NCBI RefSeq assembly: GCF_001650735.1
Contig: NZ_LXVY01000027.1
Location: 186,001 to 250,000 of the forward strand
Direction of reading: 5' to 3'
From: Sphingomonas sp. TDK1
Lineage (GTDB): Bacteria > Pseudomonadota > Alphaproteobacteria > Sphingomonadales > Sphingomonadaceae
Length of the DNA: 64,000 nt
Under the pieces are notes generated by a model. That model saw nothing but the letters and a program-made list of their open reading frames with translations. It made no database searches and was not told where the DNA came from. Positions 1-9,472 of the stretch are shown one piece after another. The number at the start of each line of letters is the position of its first letter. Position 1 is the stretch's first letter. The position numbers were made by a program, and so were the translations under genes.

Positions 1-2
1 AT

Positions 3-1049
3 GCCCGCCGCGACGACCTGCTCCGGCGGCTGCTGGCGAAGGTGCGTCTCGTCGCGCTGAACTGCCGCGCCGGCAAGCTTCTCGGCATCGGCGAGGCGGC
101 ACTGCCGCTCGCCGCATCGGACGTCTGGCCCTTCGCGCAGGCCGATCTTCTGGCGGAGTCGCTGCAAGCCTTGGCCGAGCACGACAGCCGCTTCCAAGCG
201 CAGATCGCGATAAAGGTGCCGGGCGGAAGCCTCCACGTCCGCTACACCAGCTGGCACGAGCCGGTGGATGCACCCGACCAGCTGACCTTCGGGCTGCTCG
301 ATGTCAGCGACCAGGTCGCCGCGCAGCAGGCGCTACGTGAACACAGCGCAAAGATGACGCATGCCGACCGTCTTTCGACGCTGGGGGTGATGACGGCGAC
401 CATCGCGCATGAGGTACGCCAGCCGCTCAGCGTCATCCTCGCCTCCGCCCAAGCCGCGCTGCGCTGGCTGCGGCGACCGGAGCCGGACCTTTTGCAGATC
501 GAGCAACGTCTTGAAAGCATCGTACTAGGCGGCGCCAAGGCCGAGGAGACGGTAGCGCGCCTTCGCCAGCTCGCCGCTGGCCGCGCCGGAGAATACGGAC
601 GTTGCGCGCTGCGCCCGCTGATCGAGGAAACGGCGGACTTTCTTCGTCCGGAGCTCGCCAGCCGGCAAGCGTCGCTGGTGTTGGACATCGCGGGCGACCT
701 GCCGCCTGTGCGCGGCGACGGCGTGCAGCTTCGCCAGCTCGTGATCAACCTCCTGGTCAACGCCGCCCAGGCCATGGCGGACGCGCAATGCTGGAACCGC
801 GCCCTGAAGGTTCGCGCGCGCCGCGAGGGCGATCTCGTACAGATCGACGTCGAAGACAGCGGACCCGGCATTCCCAACGCCGAGCGGGATCGGCTGTTCG
901 AGGGCTTTTTCACCACCAAGGCCAGCGGGCTCGGGCTAGGGCTCAAGATCTGCCGCCAGATCGTCGAGGACCATGGCGGCACCATCGCGCATATTCCCCG
1001 ACCCAGCGGCGGATCCATCTTCCGCATCCGCCTCCCCCACGCGACATAG
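3..1049 (+). CDS. Sensor histidine kinase, C-terminal part (5' end outside window)
   Basis: The reading frame is open to the left edge, so the start is missing; a GTG at 42 is only an internal candidate. The visible part begins with a PAS-like fold (about the first 90 residues after position 42). It is followed by a HisKA helix with the phospho-acceptor His in IAHEVRQPL (H123 counted from 42), then a HATPase_c domain with N-box INLLVNAAQ, G1 box EDSGPGI and G2 box GLGLGL. This arrangement fits PAS-linked, membrane-proximal kinases of the FixL/DctB type, which autophosphorylate and pass phosphate to a response regulator. No partner regulator lies in the window. It converges with the next gene, with a 4-nt gap. 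The ligand cannot be told from this fragment. Confidence 0.85.
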   Translation, partial: ARRDDLLRRLLAKVRLVALNCRAGKLLGIGEAALPLAASDVWPFAQADLLAESLQALAEHDSRFQAQIAIKVPGGSLHVRYTSWHEPVDAPDQLTFGLLDVSDQVAAQQALREHSAKMTHADRLSTLGVMTATIAHEVRQPLSVILASAQAALRWLRRPEPDLLQIEQRLESIVLGGAKAEETVARLRQLAAGRAGEYGRCALRPLIEETADFLRPELASRQASLVLDIAGDLPPVRGDGVQLRQLVINLLVNAAQAMADAQCWNRALKVRARREGDLVQIDVEDSGPGIPNAERDRLFEGFFTTKASGLGLGLKICRQIVEDHGGTIAHIPRPSGGSIFRIRLPHAT

Positions 1050-1053
1050 TCGC

Positions 1054-1617
1054 TCAGGGCACGGGGATGGCGAAGCCGTTGAGCGTCATCGACACGAAGC
1101 AATAATGGCCCACGAGGAAAATGAGTTCGCTGGTTCCCGCGGCTCCGAAGCGGTCGAGCGCCAGCTGGTAGAGCGGCTCCGGGAGTACCCCGCCGCGGAG
1201 CAACGCCTTGGCGACGTCGTGTGCGGCGGCTTCGTCGTCGCTCAGATCTTCGGGGCGCTGGCCGGCCGCCAACGTCGCGATCCGCCGCGAGGACATGCCA
1301 TGCGCGCTCGCCGCGACCGCACCGTGCGCATAGATCTCATAGGCCGCCCCGAAATGCGCGCCCACGACCAGGATCGCCACTTGGCGGGCTGCGTCGGGAA
1401 TGCGCTTGGCGGCCGTCAACGCCTGGGTGACACCCCAATAGGCCGCGCCGATCGCCGGATCGTGGAGCCAGGCATTCCAGGGGCCGAGCAGCGCCCCGTC
1501 CTCGCGGACGGTGGTGAAGGTCTGATATTTGGCAGCAACACCCGCGGTCATCGCGTCGAACAGCGGCTTCTGCTCGGCGGTCAGTTCGGCGGGGGCGATG
1601 GGTGGCAGTCGCGTCAT
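1054..1617 (-). CDS. Carboxymuconolactone decarboxylase family protein
   Basis: A 187-residue protein. The frame extends further upstream, but ATG 1617 lies 16 nt after the stop of the preceding metallo-hydrolase gene and gives the usual family N-terminus (MTRLPPI). The central segment ARQVAILVVGAHFGAAYEIYAH matches the CMD/AhpD fold, an all-helical oligomeric family. There is no CxxC pair, so it is not an AhpD-type peroxidase reductase; it belongs to the cysteine-free branch, which includes gamma-carboxymuconolactone decarboxylase and many proteins of unknown substrate. It is probably co-transcribed with the metallo-hydrolase upstream. The specific reaction is unknown. Confidence 0.8.
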   Translation of the reverse strand: MTRLPPIAPAELTAEQKPLFDAMTAGVAAKYQTFTTVREDGALLGPWNAWLHDPAIGAAYWGVTQALTAAKRIPDAARQVAILVVGAHFGAAYEIYAHGAVAASAHGMSSRRIATLAAGQRPEDLSDDEAAAHDVAKALLRGGVLPEPLYQLALDRFGAAGTSELIFLVGHYCFVSMTLNGFAIPVP

Positions 1618-1633
1618 CGGGTTTCCATCCTGC

Positions 1634-2689
1634 TCATTGCGGCATGCGATTGAGGGCGTAGTTGGCGGGGATCCAGGCATAGGTTCCGGGGCCGGTACGA
1701 CGGACATGGCCGATACCGGGAAAGGAGATATGGGCGCCGGCGACCCACCAGCCCTTGTCGGCCGCCGCCGCGAACGCCGTCTCGCGCGACCGCACCGCAG
1801 CGTGCGGATCGGTGTCGTATTTCATCGCGACGTGCGGATCGGGCAGCTGCACGGGCGCGACATGGACAGTATCGCCCCAGAGGAGCAGTGCCTTGCCTCG
1901 GCTCTGGACCAGATATTGATGATGGCCGGGCGTGTGCCCCGGCGCGGCAATGGCGGTGATACCGGGGGGGAGCGGCTCGCCCTCCGCATAGGGCTTGAAG
2001 CGTCCTTCCGCGATATAGGGCTTCAGGCACTGTTCCGCGCCGTCGAACATCGAGCCGAGAAAGGCCGGCACCGTGCTGCGGTTGGCATCATTCAGCCAGA
2101 AGTCCGCCTCGGCGCGCGCGACGCGGACGGTCGCCCGCGGGAAGACGGCCTTGCCGCCCATCAGCAGTCCGCCGACATGATCGCGGTGGAGATGGGTAAG
2201 GTAAACCTCGTCGACCTGTTCGGGCGTGACGCCCGCCGCCCGCATATTGGCGACCAGCAAGCCGCCATCGCGGCCGTAGAGATCGCCTGCCCCCGTGTCG
2301 ATCAGCACCAGCTTGCCCGGCATCCGTACGAGAAAGGCGCTGAACCCGCCTTCGACGGGCGAGGTCAGGAAATTCTGCGCCAGCAGGTCTGCCACCTCTC
2401 CGGGCTTCGCCCCCACCGCCAATTCGATCGCGGGAAATGGATGCGTCCCGTCGAGCAGCGCGATGATTTCGAAATCGCCGAGCTCGAACCGGTAATAGCC
2501 CGGCGCCTGGCGCGGCGTCCACATGCCGCCGGGTGAGGCCTGGGGCGGCGGTGCCGGCGGGGTGGAAGGCGCGACCTGCCCGGCGGCCGGGAGCGCGGCG
2601 GCGCCGGTCGTCATCGCGGCGGCAATGCGCAGCATCTTGTGCAGCCGGGCAGCACTGCTTGAGAATCGGCTTGCGTTGCGCATTTTCAT
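1634..2689 (-). CDS. Secreted MBL-fold metallo-hydrolase
   Basis: 351 residues with a cleavable-looking N-terminal signal (hydrophobic stretch about 19-38, then AAGQVAPS). The start at 2689 has a GGAGG ribosome site a few bases upstream. The metallo-beta-lactamase fold is shown by THLHRDHVGG (H166, H168, D170, H171 as zinc ligands), the strand VLIDTGAGD before it, and the later APGHTPGHH and LWGDTVH segments. Together these ligands point to a dinuclear zinc hydrolase. Family members include AHL lactonases, esterases and other hydrolases, and sequence alone does not decide between them. It is followed closely by the CMD-family gene, so the two may act on the same compound in the periplasm and cytoplasm. 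Confidence 0.85.
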   Translation of the reverse strand: MKMRNASRFSSSAARLHKMLRIAAAMTTGAAALPAAGQVAPSTPPAPPPQASPGGMWTPRQAPGYYRFELGDFEIIALLDGTHPFPAIELAVGAKPGEVADLLAQNFLTSPVEGGFSAFLVRMPGKLVLIDTGAGDLYGRDGGLLVANMRAAGVTPEQVDEVYLTHLHRDHVGGLLMGGKAVFPRATVRVARAEADFWLNDANRSTVPAFLGSMFDGAEQCLKPYIAEGRFKPYAEGEPLPPGITAIAAPGHTPGHHQYLVQSRGKALLLWGDTVHVAPVQLPDPHVAMKYDTDPHAAVRSRETAFAAAADKGWWVAGAHISFPGIGHVRRTGPGTYAWIPANYALNRMPQ

Positions 2690-2806
2690 AGTGCCTCCAA
2701 GACCTTGCCAGTTCGCCTTGCCGCCCTCGATCCTAAAAGGATTGGACGCAGCGGCGCTGTCTTGGACGGACCAACCGCGGCACGCGGGTCGCGTCGGATC
2801 GACGCC

Positions 2807-3793
2807 CTATCTGCTCGCCAAGGTTGGAGATGCTGCGCCGTCGGTCATCACTACCGGGCGGATCCGCCCATGCGCGTCATAGCGGATCCGGTCGATCGCG
2901 ATCTGGCGCTCACCGCGATACGGCGCCGGTCCGGGCGCCTGCTCCCAACGATGATAGACGATCAGCCATCGGCCCGACGGCGTGCGCACGAAGCTGTGGT
3001 GGCCTGGCCCTTGATGCCGTGCGTCGCCGGTCAGGATCGCGCCGCGATAGGTCCAGGGGCCGGTCGGACTCGGCGCCGTCGCATAGTGGACCGAATAGTC
3101 GGGCCCGTTCCAGCGGCCATGGCTGTAGGAGAGGTAATAGAGGCCGCCATGAACGTGCATGAATACGCCTTCGGTGAAGTTGGGCGGCGTTGCGACCGAC
3201 ACCTCCCGCGCGATGCTGGTCATGTCCGCCCGCAGTTCCCAAACCCGCAGCCTGGCGCCTGCGCTGCCGCCTGCGTACAGATAGGCGCGCCCCGATCGGG
3301 GATCGACGAATACCATCGGATCGATGGCTTCGAAGCCATGGCCGCCATCCTGAACCAGCGGGCGGCCGATATCGCGGTACGGCCCCTGGGGGTGATCCGC
3401 CACCGCGACGCCGATCCGGCTAGGGGTCGGATTTTGCGGACCGACCGAGAAATAGAGATAGTAACGGCCGCCGCGGATCGCGATCGCCGGCGCCCAGAGG
3501 AAATGCGCGGGCGCCCCGTCATCGGGTATCCAGCGGATCTGGTCTCGGCGGATCAGTTCGCCGCGCGCCTTCCACTGCCGCAGGTCGCGCGACGAGAAGG
3601 CACCGAAACGGTCCGCCGACCAACTGCCGCCCGGACCGCCCGTCGGAAAGATCCACAGGTCGCTGCCGATAAACAGCGCATGCGGATCCGCCCCGGCGAA
3701 CTGGGGATTGTCCGCAAGCGCAGCCCCACCGAACGTGAAGGCCATCGCCATCGCCACGCAGCGCGGTTTCACGGCGCCTATCCACCGGCGCAT
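2807..3793 (-). CDS. Secreted glycoside hydrolase family 43 protein
   Basis: The favoured start is ATG 3793: it gives a basic N-terminus followed by a hydrophobic signal ending near AALA, and AAGGGG precedes it by 9 nt. ATG 3814 and a start at 3868 are alternatives. From 3793 the protein has 328 residues. The five-bladed GH43 propeller is recognised by the three acidic residues: D36 in GADPHA, D158 in EAIDPMVF and E208 in NFTEGVF. GH43 enzymes hydrolyse arabinofuranosyl or xylosyl links in arabinan and xylan by inversion. It lies 89 nt after the TonB receptor start-to-stop unit and is probably co-expressed with it. The exact linkage is not predictable. Confidence 0.82.
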   Translation of the reverse strand: MRRWIGAVKPRCVAMAMAFTFGGAALADNPQFAGADPHALFIGSDLWIFPTGGPGGSWSADRFGAFSSRDLRQWKARGELIRRDQIRWIPDDGAPAHFLWAPAIAIRGGRYYLYFSVGPQNPTPSRIGVAVADHPQGPYRDIGRPLVQDGGHGFEAIDPMVFVDPRSGRAYLYAGGSAGARLRVWELRADMTSIAREVSVATPPNFTEGVFMHVHGGLYYLSYSHGRWNGPDYSVHYATAPSPTGPWTYRGAILTGDARHQGPGHHSFVRTPSGRWLIVYHRWEQAPGPAPYRGERQIAIDRIRYDAHGRIRPVVMTDGAASPTLASR

Positions 3794-3882
3794 GCGGAAG
3801 TGCCCCTTTGCCATCTTGCCCTCAGTGCTCGGCCGTGTGGAGGCACGGCGCAGCGGCCATGCCCCCATATCAGGTCGCGCGT

Positions 3883-6699
3883 TCAGAAACGGAACCGCAC
3901 GCCGAGCGAATAAGAACGCTCGATATAGAAGACCTGGCGGCGATAGGTGTCGCCGGTGTCGTACGCACGGTCGCGCTGGATCGGGTTGCCGAGCACGTTC
4001 ACGATGTCGAAAGCGAGCGTGATGTTGGGCAGCGGCGTCACCGTCGTCGAGAAGTCGAGCTGACCACGTCCCTTTTCGATCGTGGGATGGGCGATCGGGT
4101 CGAACGTCTCCAGCGTGTAATAGGACACGAAGTCGGACCGATAATTATACGCGACGCGTGCCGAGAATTGCGGCCGCTCATACAGTGCCACAAGGTTGTA
4201 CGACCATTTTGACACGCCCGGGAAACGCTGCCGTTGGTTGGCATAGGTCGCCGCGAAGTTCGGCTGGAGATCGCCCTTCGCGTCGATGAACGTGCCGTTG
4301 GCCTGGATGCCGAAGCCCTTCGCCCATTCCGGCAGCCCGTCGATATCGAGGAAGCTGGTGAACTGGACTTCGGCGCCCTGGAGCCGGGTACGGCCGAGGT
4401 TCACCGGCTGGTCGATCGAGACCAGCCCGTATGTAGGGTCGCGATAGACATTGTTGACCGTCGCCAGGAAGCCCTGGACATCATGCCGGAAAATGCCGGC
4501 CGTGAACGAACCCGTGCGCGAGAAATAATATTCGAAGCTCGCGTCGTAATTGTTCGAGGTCAGCGGCAGCAGGTTCGGATTGCCCTGCGAGCCACCGCGC
4601 GCACAATTCCGGCTGTTGTAGGTGGCGCTGGAAGGATCGAGGCATGGGCTGCCCGCCGGGAAAGTCGGCGGCGTACCGAGCGAAAGATTGGGGCGAAGGT
4701 CGATGAAGTTCGGACGTGTGCGCGTCTTGGTGTAGGCGAGCCGCAGTTGCAGCTTGTCGGTCAGGGCGATCCGTGCGCTGACATTCGGCAGATAGTCCGT
4801 ATATTCGTTCTCCGCGGTACTCGGCGCTACCACGCCTGCAATGCTCGAGGTGGCGTCGACGCGTGTCTTGGTCTTCACCACCCGCAGGCCGGCGAGGCCG
4901 TCGATGGTGGTGCCGCCAAGCTCGAAGCCATATTTCAGCTGCGCATAGCCGGCATAGGACTTCTCATTGGCACGAAAGCGCTGCAGCGGATCGAACGCGA
5001 CCGTACCCGCAGGCTCCCGGAAGAAGGCGCGCAGCGCATCGAGATTGTTGCGGATGCTGTCGCGCGTCATCGCCGCATAGGCAACGTTGGGCTGGGCATT
5101 GTTGAAGGTGAAGCCCGGTAGCGTGTACCGTACGTCCGCGCCGGGAAGCGATGTCAGCGGGATGCCCAGCGCCTCGTAGCTGACATCGGCGGCACCGTTG
5201 GTGCCGGGGACGGCGACGTTGTTGTAGATGTTTCCGAAGTCGCGCGACGCCTTGCGATCATCGTAGCGCACGCCGACCTGCAGCCGCTTCAGGAAACCCC
5301 TATCGAGATCATAGGAGGCGTCGGCGCGCGCCTGCCAGTCCTTGCCGCTGACGACCGTCAGTTCCTGATAGAGACCGCGCGCGAGGAAGTTCGCGGGATC
5401 GGCGATCGAATAGTTGAGAAAGGTCTGGGACGGCCCGCCATCCTGATTCTTCGACACATCGAAGTTGGAGAAGTGCGTTGGCACGCCGCGCATGGCATAA
5501 TCGACGTTGACCAGATCGGCGGTGTAGGTGCTGTCGGTATAGGCGACGTCCGCCGATAGCTGGAGGCGATCCTTCCGCCACTTGATGCCGGTGCCGCCCT
5601 GATAGGTGTCGGTCTTGCCGTTGAACGAGCCGGTATAGCCATCGGGGCGCACCGCGCCGCTGACGACGGCGCTGGCGATCTGGTTGGTGCCGGGGATGGT
5701 CGTGATGTTCGAAAGCGTGATCGCGCCGAAGTTCGGAATGAACATCCAGCGGTTGTAGTCCTTGGAGCGGAAGCCCTGGTATAGTCCGTCGGCGTAGATC
5801 TCGAGGTCGGCATTGGGCTTCCACTGGAAGGCGGCGTTGGCCGAGGGGCGATACCGCGCGCCATAGCCTAGGAAGTTGCCCTGCGCGTCCGGATAGCGGA
5901 GCCCCGCCTGGCCGGCGGGCGCATTGTCCGCATTGGTGGTGGCGATCACCACCGACTGCTCGCGCGAGGAGTCCATGAAGTTGATGCCGACATAGGAGGC
6001 GTTGAGCAGCAGCCCCATCTCGCCGATGCCGGTGTTCCAGCGATCGCTGATCAGCAGATTGCCGTTCGGCACGATCTTTTCGGATTGCTGCGAGAGCACG
6101 CCGTTGAGCGAGCCGGAAAGTTCGAAGCCCTGGAAGTCGAACGGCTTGCGGCCCCGCACGTTGATCTCGCCGGCGATGCCCCCCTCGATCTGGTCGGCCA
6201 GGCCGGATTTGTAGACTTCCAGCGCCGCGACGGTGCCGGCAGGGAAATCCTGAATCTGGACGTAGCGCCCCTCCGCGGTGAAGATCTGGCGACCGTTATA
6301 GGTGGTGGTCAGATCGGGCAGCCCGCGCACGGTCACCCCCGCGGATTCGCCGCCGCCGCGCGTCACGTTGACGCCCGCAACACGCTGGAGCGCAGAGGAT
6401 GCGAAGGTATCCGGCAACTTGCCGATATCCTCGGCAACGATCGCGTCGACAATGCCGTCCGAGTTGCGCTTGATCGACTGGGCGGATTGAAGGCTGCGGC
6501 GCAAGCCCGTGACGACGATCGCTTCTTCGGTCCCGCTTTCCTGGACAGCGGCGGGCGGCGGCGAAGCCGGGCTGATGCTGTCCGCGCTCGACGATTGCGG
6601 CTTCGGCACTTCCATCGCGGTTTGGGCAAAGGCATCGGGCGCGAGCGTAAGACCGATCACGGCCGAAACCGACGCACGCAAAAACGGCTTCATTTTCAT
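3883..6699 (-). CDS. TonB-dependent receptor, carbohydrate-uptake type
   Basis: The start is ATG 6699 (MKMKPFL), preceded by GGGGAGG at good spacing; upstream frame extension to 6759 is not supported. The protein has 938 residues. A signal peptide ends at AFAQ, and a TonB-box/linker region (EEAIVVTGLRRSLQ) is followed by the plug with IVDAIVAEDIGKLPDTF and the conserved VEVYKSGLADQIEGGIAG. The beta-barrel ends in an aromatic residue (GVRFRF). This plug signature is typical of the large sugar-related receptors of Caulobacter and Sphingomonas. Neighbouring GH43 enzymes suggest that it imports arabino- or xylo-oligosaccharides across the outer membrane. The direct substrate is inferred only from context. 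Confidence 0.88.
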   Translation of the reverse strand: MKMKPFLRASVSAVIGLTLAPDAFAQTAMEVPKPQSSSADSISPASPPPAAVQESGTEEAIVVTGLRRSLQSAQSIKRNSDGIVDAIVAEDIGKLPDTFASSALQRVAGVNVTRGGGESAGVTVRGLPDLTTTYNGRQIFTAEGRYVQIQDFPAGTVAALEVYKSGLADQIEGGIAGEINVRGRKPFDFQGFELSGSLNGVLSQQSEKIVPNGNLLISDRWNTGIGEMGLLLNASYVGINFMDSSREQSVVIATTNADNAPAGQAGLRYPDAQGNFLGYGARYRPSANAAFQWKPNADLEIYADGLYQGFRSKDYNRWMFIPNFGAITLSNITTIPGTNQIASAVVSGAVRPDGYTGSFNGKTDTYQGGTGIKWRKDRLQLSADVAYTDSTYTADLVNVDYAMRGVPTHFSNFDVSKNQDGGPSQTFLNYSIADPANFLARGLYQELTVVSGKDWQARADASYDLDRGFLKRLQVGVRYDDRKASRDFGNIYNNVAVPGTNGAADVSYEALGIPLTSLPGADVRYTLPGFTFNNAQPNVAYAAMTRDSIRNNLDALRAFFREPAGTVAFDPLQRFRANEKSYAGYAQLKYGFELGGTTIDGLAGLRVVKTKTRVDATSSIAGVVAPSTAENEYTDYLPNVSARIALTDKLQLRLAYTKTRTRPNFIDLRPNLSLGTPPTFPAGSPCLDPSSATYNSRNCARGGSQGNPNLLPLTSNNYDASFEYYFSRTGSFTAGIFRHDVQGFLATVNNVYRDPTYGLVSIDQPVNLGRTRLQGAEVQFTSFLDIDGLPEWAKGFGIQANGTFIDAKGDLQPNFAATYANQRQRFPGVSKWSYNLVALYERPQFSARVAYNYRSDFVSYYTLETFDPIAHPTIEKGRGQLDFSTTVTPLPNITLAFDIVNVLGNPIQRDRAYDTGDTYRRQVFYIERSYSLGVRFRF

Positions 6700-7122
6700 G
6701 CAAACCTCCCCTTGATTTTTCCCCGCCTCGTCGGGCGGGTTTGCTTGTCGCGGCCGCAATATATACTCTGACTAGCTTTGCCCGCAAACGAATTATCATA
6801 TTTTTGAACAGCACCGCCTGTCAAAGCGTTCCGGACAGGGTGACCCGCTATATTTATATGATAGATATGCTTCCCAACCGGATAGAAGTTCGCTACGCCG
6901 GTCAAGCTACAGATCGCCGAAAATGGTGACAGGAGAGGACGCCTTGACCAACGCGCACGCGCCAATACGGCCGCGAGGATCGCTCGGCATCGGGACCGCG
7001 CGCTCGATGCACACCAACATGACTGCATCCGGCCGCGCTGGTCCGCAGGGCGAACAATAACACGTATTTACAGATATTTATGCAGCAATGATTCAAACGT
7101 CATGCTTGGAAGGAGAGGCGCG
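6700..7122. promoter_or_regulatory. Divergent promoter region between TonB receptor and aldose epimerase
   Basis: This gene-free stretch of about 420 bp separates the leftward receptor from the rightward epimerase operon. It is much more AT-rich than the genes around it, especially 6755-6805 and 6845-6870. An inverted repeat (CCTGTC at 6817-6822, GACAGG at 6834-6839) lies near the middle and could be an operator. A CCCGCC/GGCGGG hairpin lies in the receptor leader near 6721-6740. No regulator gene lies beside it. Promoter hexamers could not be assigned with confidence. Confidence 0.4.
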
Positions 7123-8280
7123 ATGAAGGTTTGGACGGCGATCGGCGGAATCGCTGCCATGGTTGCGCTCGCCAGCACGGCGGAAGCGACGACGGCGAAA
7201 CGCGGCACTTTCGGCAGGATGCCGGACGGTCGGCCCGTCGCTTCGGTGACGCTGACGAACGCGCGCGGAATCTCGGCAACCGTGGTCGCCTATGGGGCGA
7301 TGCTCCAGTCGCTGGTGATGCCGGATCGCGCGGGCCACAAGGCGGACGTCATCCTGGGCTATGATAATATGTCGGACTATCTTGCCAAGGGACAGTATTT
7401 CGGCGCGACTGTCGGCCGTTTCGCCAACCGGCTGGCCGAGGGCCGCTTCCGCATCGACGGCCGCAACTTCCAGACACCAGTTAACGACGGTAAGAACGCG
7501 CTGCACGGCGGCACCGTCGGGTTCGACAAGCTACTGTGGGAGGTGGTGTCGGTGAAGGACGGTCCCACCGCCTCGGTGACGCTGCGCGCCGTCAGCCGCG
7601 ATGGCGATATGGGCTATCCAGGTACGATGACCGTTGACGCCACCTATGCGCTGGACGAGCAAAATCAGCTGACGATCACCTATACGGCAACCACCGATGC
7701 GCCGACGATCGCCAACATCACCAACCACAGCTACTGGAACCTCTCCGGCGAGGGTTCGACGGGCGGCGCGATGGGCCACCGCGTCGCCATCCCGGCACAG
7801 ACCTATCTGCCGACCGATGCCGGCGCGATCCCCACGGGCGAGTTCAAGAGCGTCGCCGGCACGGTGTTCGACTTTCGCATCCCCCATGCGGTCGGAGACC
7901 GCGTTCGTGACGCGCGCGATCAGCAGATCGTCTTCGGTCGCGGCTATGACCATAACTGGGTGATCGGCCGCGAGGTGACGCCCGACCAGCATCTGATGGC
8001 GAAGATCTATGATCCCGCCTCGGGTCGCGGCTTCGAGCTCTGGTCGAACCAGCCTGGGCTGCAATTCTATTCGGGCAATTTCCTCGACGGCACCACGCAC
8101 GGCAAGTCCAAGCGCATCTACCGCGAGGGCGACGCGATCGTGATGGAGCCGCAGATTTTCCCGGACTCGCCGAACCAGAAGGGCTTTCCGAACGCCCGGC
8201 TCGATCCCGGCCAGACCTATCGCAACGTGATGACCTATCGCCTGAGCACCGGCCAGGCCGCAGTGCCGAAGAAGCGCTGA
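7123..8280 (+). CDS. galM: Aldose 1-epimerase (galactose mutarotase), secreted
   Basis: The start ATG 7123 follows GGAGAGG by 5 nt; it gives a Sec-type signal ending near TAEA and a protein of 385 residues. Catalytic residues line up with known mutarotases: H128 in NALHGG, H202 in NITNHSYWNLSG (general acid) and E342 in VMEPQIFPDSPN (general base). The enzyme interconverts alpha and beta anomers of free aldoses. The signal peptide suggests it works in the periplasm on sugars released by neighbouring glycosidases. The GH5-like gene follows after 24 nt, so the two are likely one transcript. Confidence 0.9.
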   Translation: MKVWTAIGGIAAMVALASTAEATTAKRGTFGRMPDGRPVASVTLTNARGISATVVAYGAMLQSLVMPDRAGHKADVILGYDNMSDYLAKGQYFGATVGRFANRLAEGRFRIDGRNFQTPVNDGKNALHGGTVGFDKLLWEVVSVKDGPTASVTLRAVSRDGDMGYPGTMTVDATYALDEQNQLTITYTATTDAPTIANITNHSYWNLSGEGSTGGAMGHRVAIPAQTYLPTDAGAIPTGEFKSVAGTVFDFRIPHAVGDRVRDARDQQIVFGRGYDHNWVIGREVTPDQHLMAKIYDPASGRGFELWSNQPGLQFYSGNFLDGTTHGKSKRIYREGDAIVMEPQIFPDSPNQKGFPNARLDPGQTYRNVMTYRLSTGQAAVPKKR

Positions 8281-8304
8281 ACGAACCTTTGGGGAGCAGA
8301 CCTG

Positions 8305-9465
8305 ATGATGATCCGCCGTACCTTCCTCGCTTCTGGCCTTCTCGCCGGCGCCGCGCTGGCGATCGCCGCCACCGTTCCGTCGGCCCAGGCGCGTGACCAA
8401 TGGACCAAAGCGCAGGCCAATGCCTGGTATGCCGAGCAGCCCTGGATGGTCGGCGCCAACTTCACGCCGGCGACGGCGATCAACCAGCTCGAGATGTTCC
8501 AGGCGGAGACCTGGGATCCCAAGCGCATCGATCTGGAACTCGGCTGGGCCGAGAAAATCGGCATGAACGTGATGCGGGTGAACCTGCACAACCTGTTGTG
8601 GGAAACCGACGCGGCAGGGCTCAAACGCCGCATGGACGCATTCATGACGATTGCGGCGAAGCACCACATCAAGACGCTGTGGATCTTCTTCGACAGCTGC
8701 TGGGACCCCGATCCCCATGCGGGCCCGCAGCACCCGCCGATCCCCGGCGTCCACAACTCCGGCTCGGCCCAGTCCCCGGGTGCCGCGCGGCTCAAGGACG
8801 CGTCGCAATACGGCAAGCTCGAAGCCTATGTGAAGGATATCGTCACCACCTTCGCCAAGGACGAGCGCGTGCTCGGCTGGGACATCTGGAACGAGCCGAA
8901 TAATGGCGGCGGCGGCAATTATGCGCCGACCCCGGACAAGAACAAATATGTGGCCCTGCTGCTACCGCGCATGTTCGCCGCCGCCCGCGCCGCGAACCCG
9001 ATCCAGCCGCTCACCTCGGGCGTGTGGATCGGCGACCATTGGGACGACCAGAGCACGCTCGACGCAGTCGAGAAGATCCAGATCGCCCAGTCGGACGTGC
9101 TGAGCTTCCACGATTACAGCTGGCCCGAGACGTTCGAGCGCCGCGCCAACCAGATGCTCAGCTATGGCCGCCCGGTGCTCTGCACCGAATATATGGCGCG
9201 CGGCAATGGATCGACCTTCGACGGCACGCTGCCGATCGGCAAGCGACTGAACATCGCCATGTTCAACTGGGGCTTCGTCGACGGCAAGTCGCAGACCCGG
9301 CTGCCCTGGGACAGCTGGAAGAAGCCCTATACCTATGAGGAGCCGACGATCTGGTTCCACGAGGTCTTCCACGGTAACGGCAAGCCCTATCGCCAGGCCG
9401 AGGTGGACCTGATCCAGCGCCTTTCCGCCGCGCCGAAGGGCGTCGTCCCCGTCGCACCGCGATGA
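8305..9465 (+). CDS. GH5-like (clan GH-A) secreted glycoside hydrolase
   Basis: 386 residues with a twin-arginine-like N-terminus (IRRTFLASGLLAG) and signal cleavage near AQAR. A GGGGAG sequence precedes the first of two adjacent ATGs. Clan GH-A hallmarks are present: the acid/base E197 in DIWNEPNN on strand 4 and the nucleophile E295 in LCTEYMAR on strand 7, spaced as in GH5 and related TIM-barrel retaining enzymes. Proteins of this kind are often labelled 1,4-beta-xylanase or cellulase-family. It lies in one operon with the epimerase and meets a GH43 gene tail to tail (7-nt gap), supporting a role in hemicellulose breakdown. Substrate and exact GH family need a profile search. Confidence 0.75.
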   Translation: MMIRRTFLASGLLAGAALAIAATVPSAQARDQWTKAQANAWYAEQPWMVGANFTPATAINQLEMFQAETWDPKRIDLELGWAEKIGMNVMRVNLHNLLWETDAAGLKRRMDAFMTIAAKHHIKTLWIFFDSCWDPDPHAGPQHPPIPGVHNSGSAQSPGAARLKDASQYGKLEAYVKDIVTTFAKDERVLGWDIWNEPNNGGGGNYAPTPDKNKYVALLLPRMFAAARAANPIQPLTSGVWIGDHWDDQSTLDAVEKIQIAQSDVLSFHDYSWPETFERRANQMLSYGRPVLCTEYMARGNGSTFDGTLPIGKRLNIAMFNWGFVDGKSQTRLPWDSWKKPYTYEEPTIWFHEVFHGNGKPYRQAEVDLIQRLSAAPKGVVPVAPR

Positions 9466-9472
9466 TGCGCGG

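Noticed and set aside
1054..1617. AhpD-type alkylhydroperoxidase
   Set aside because: The CxxC redox pair needed for AhpD activity is absent, so only the broader CMD-family call is kept.
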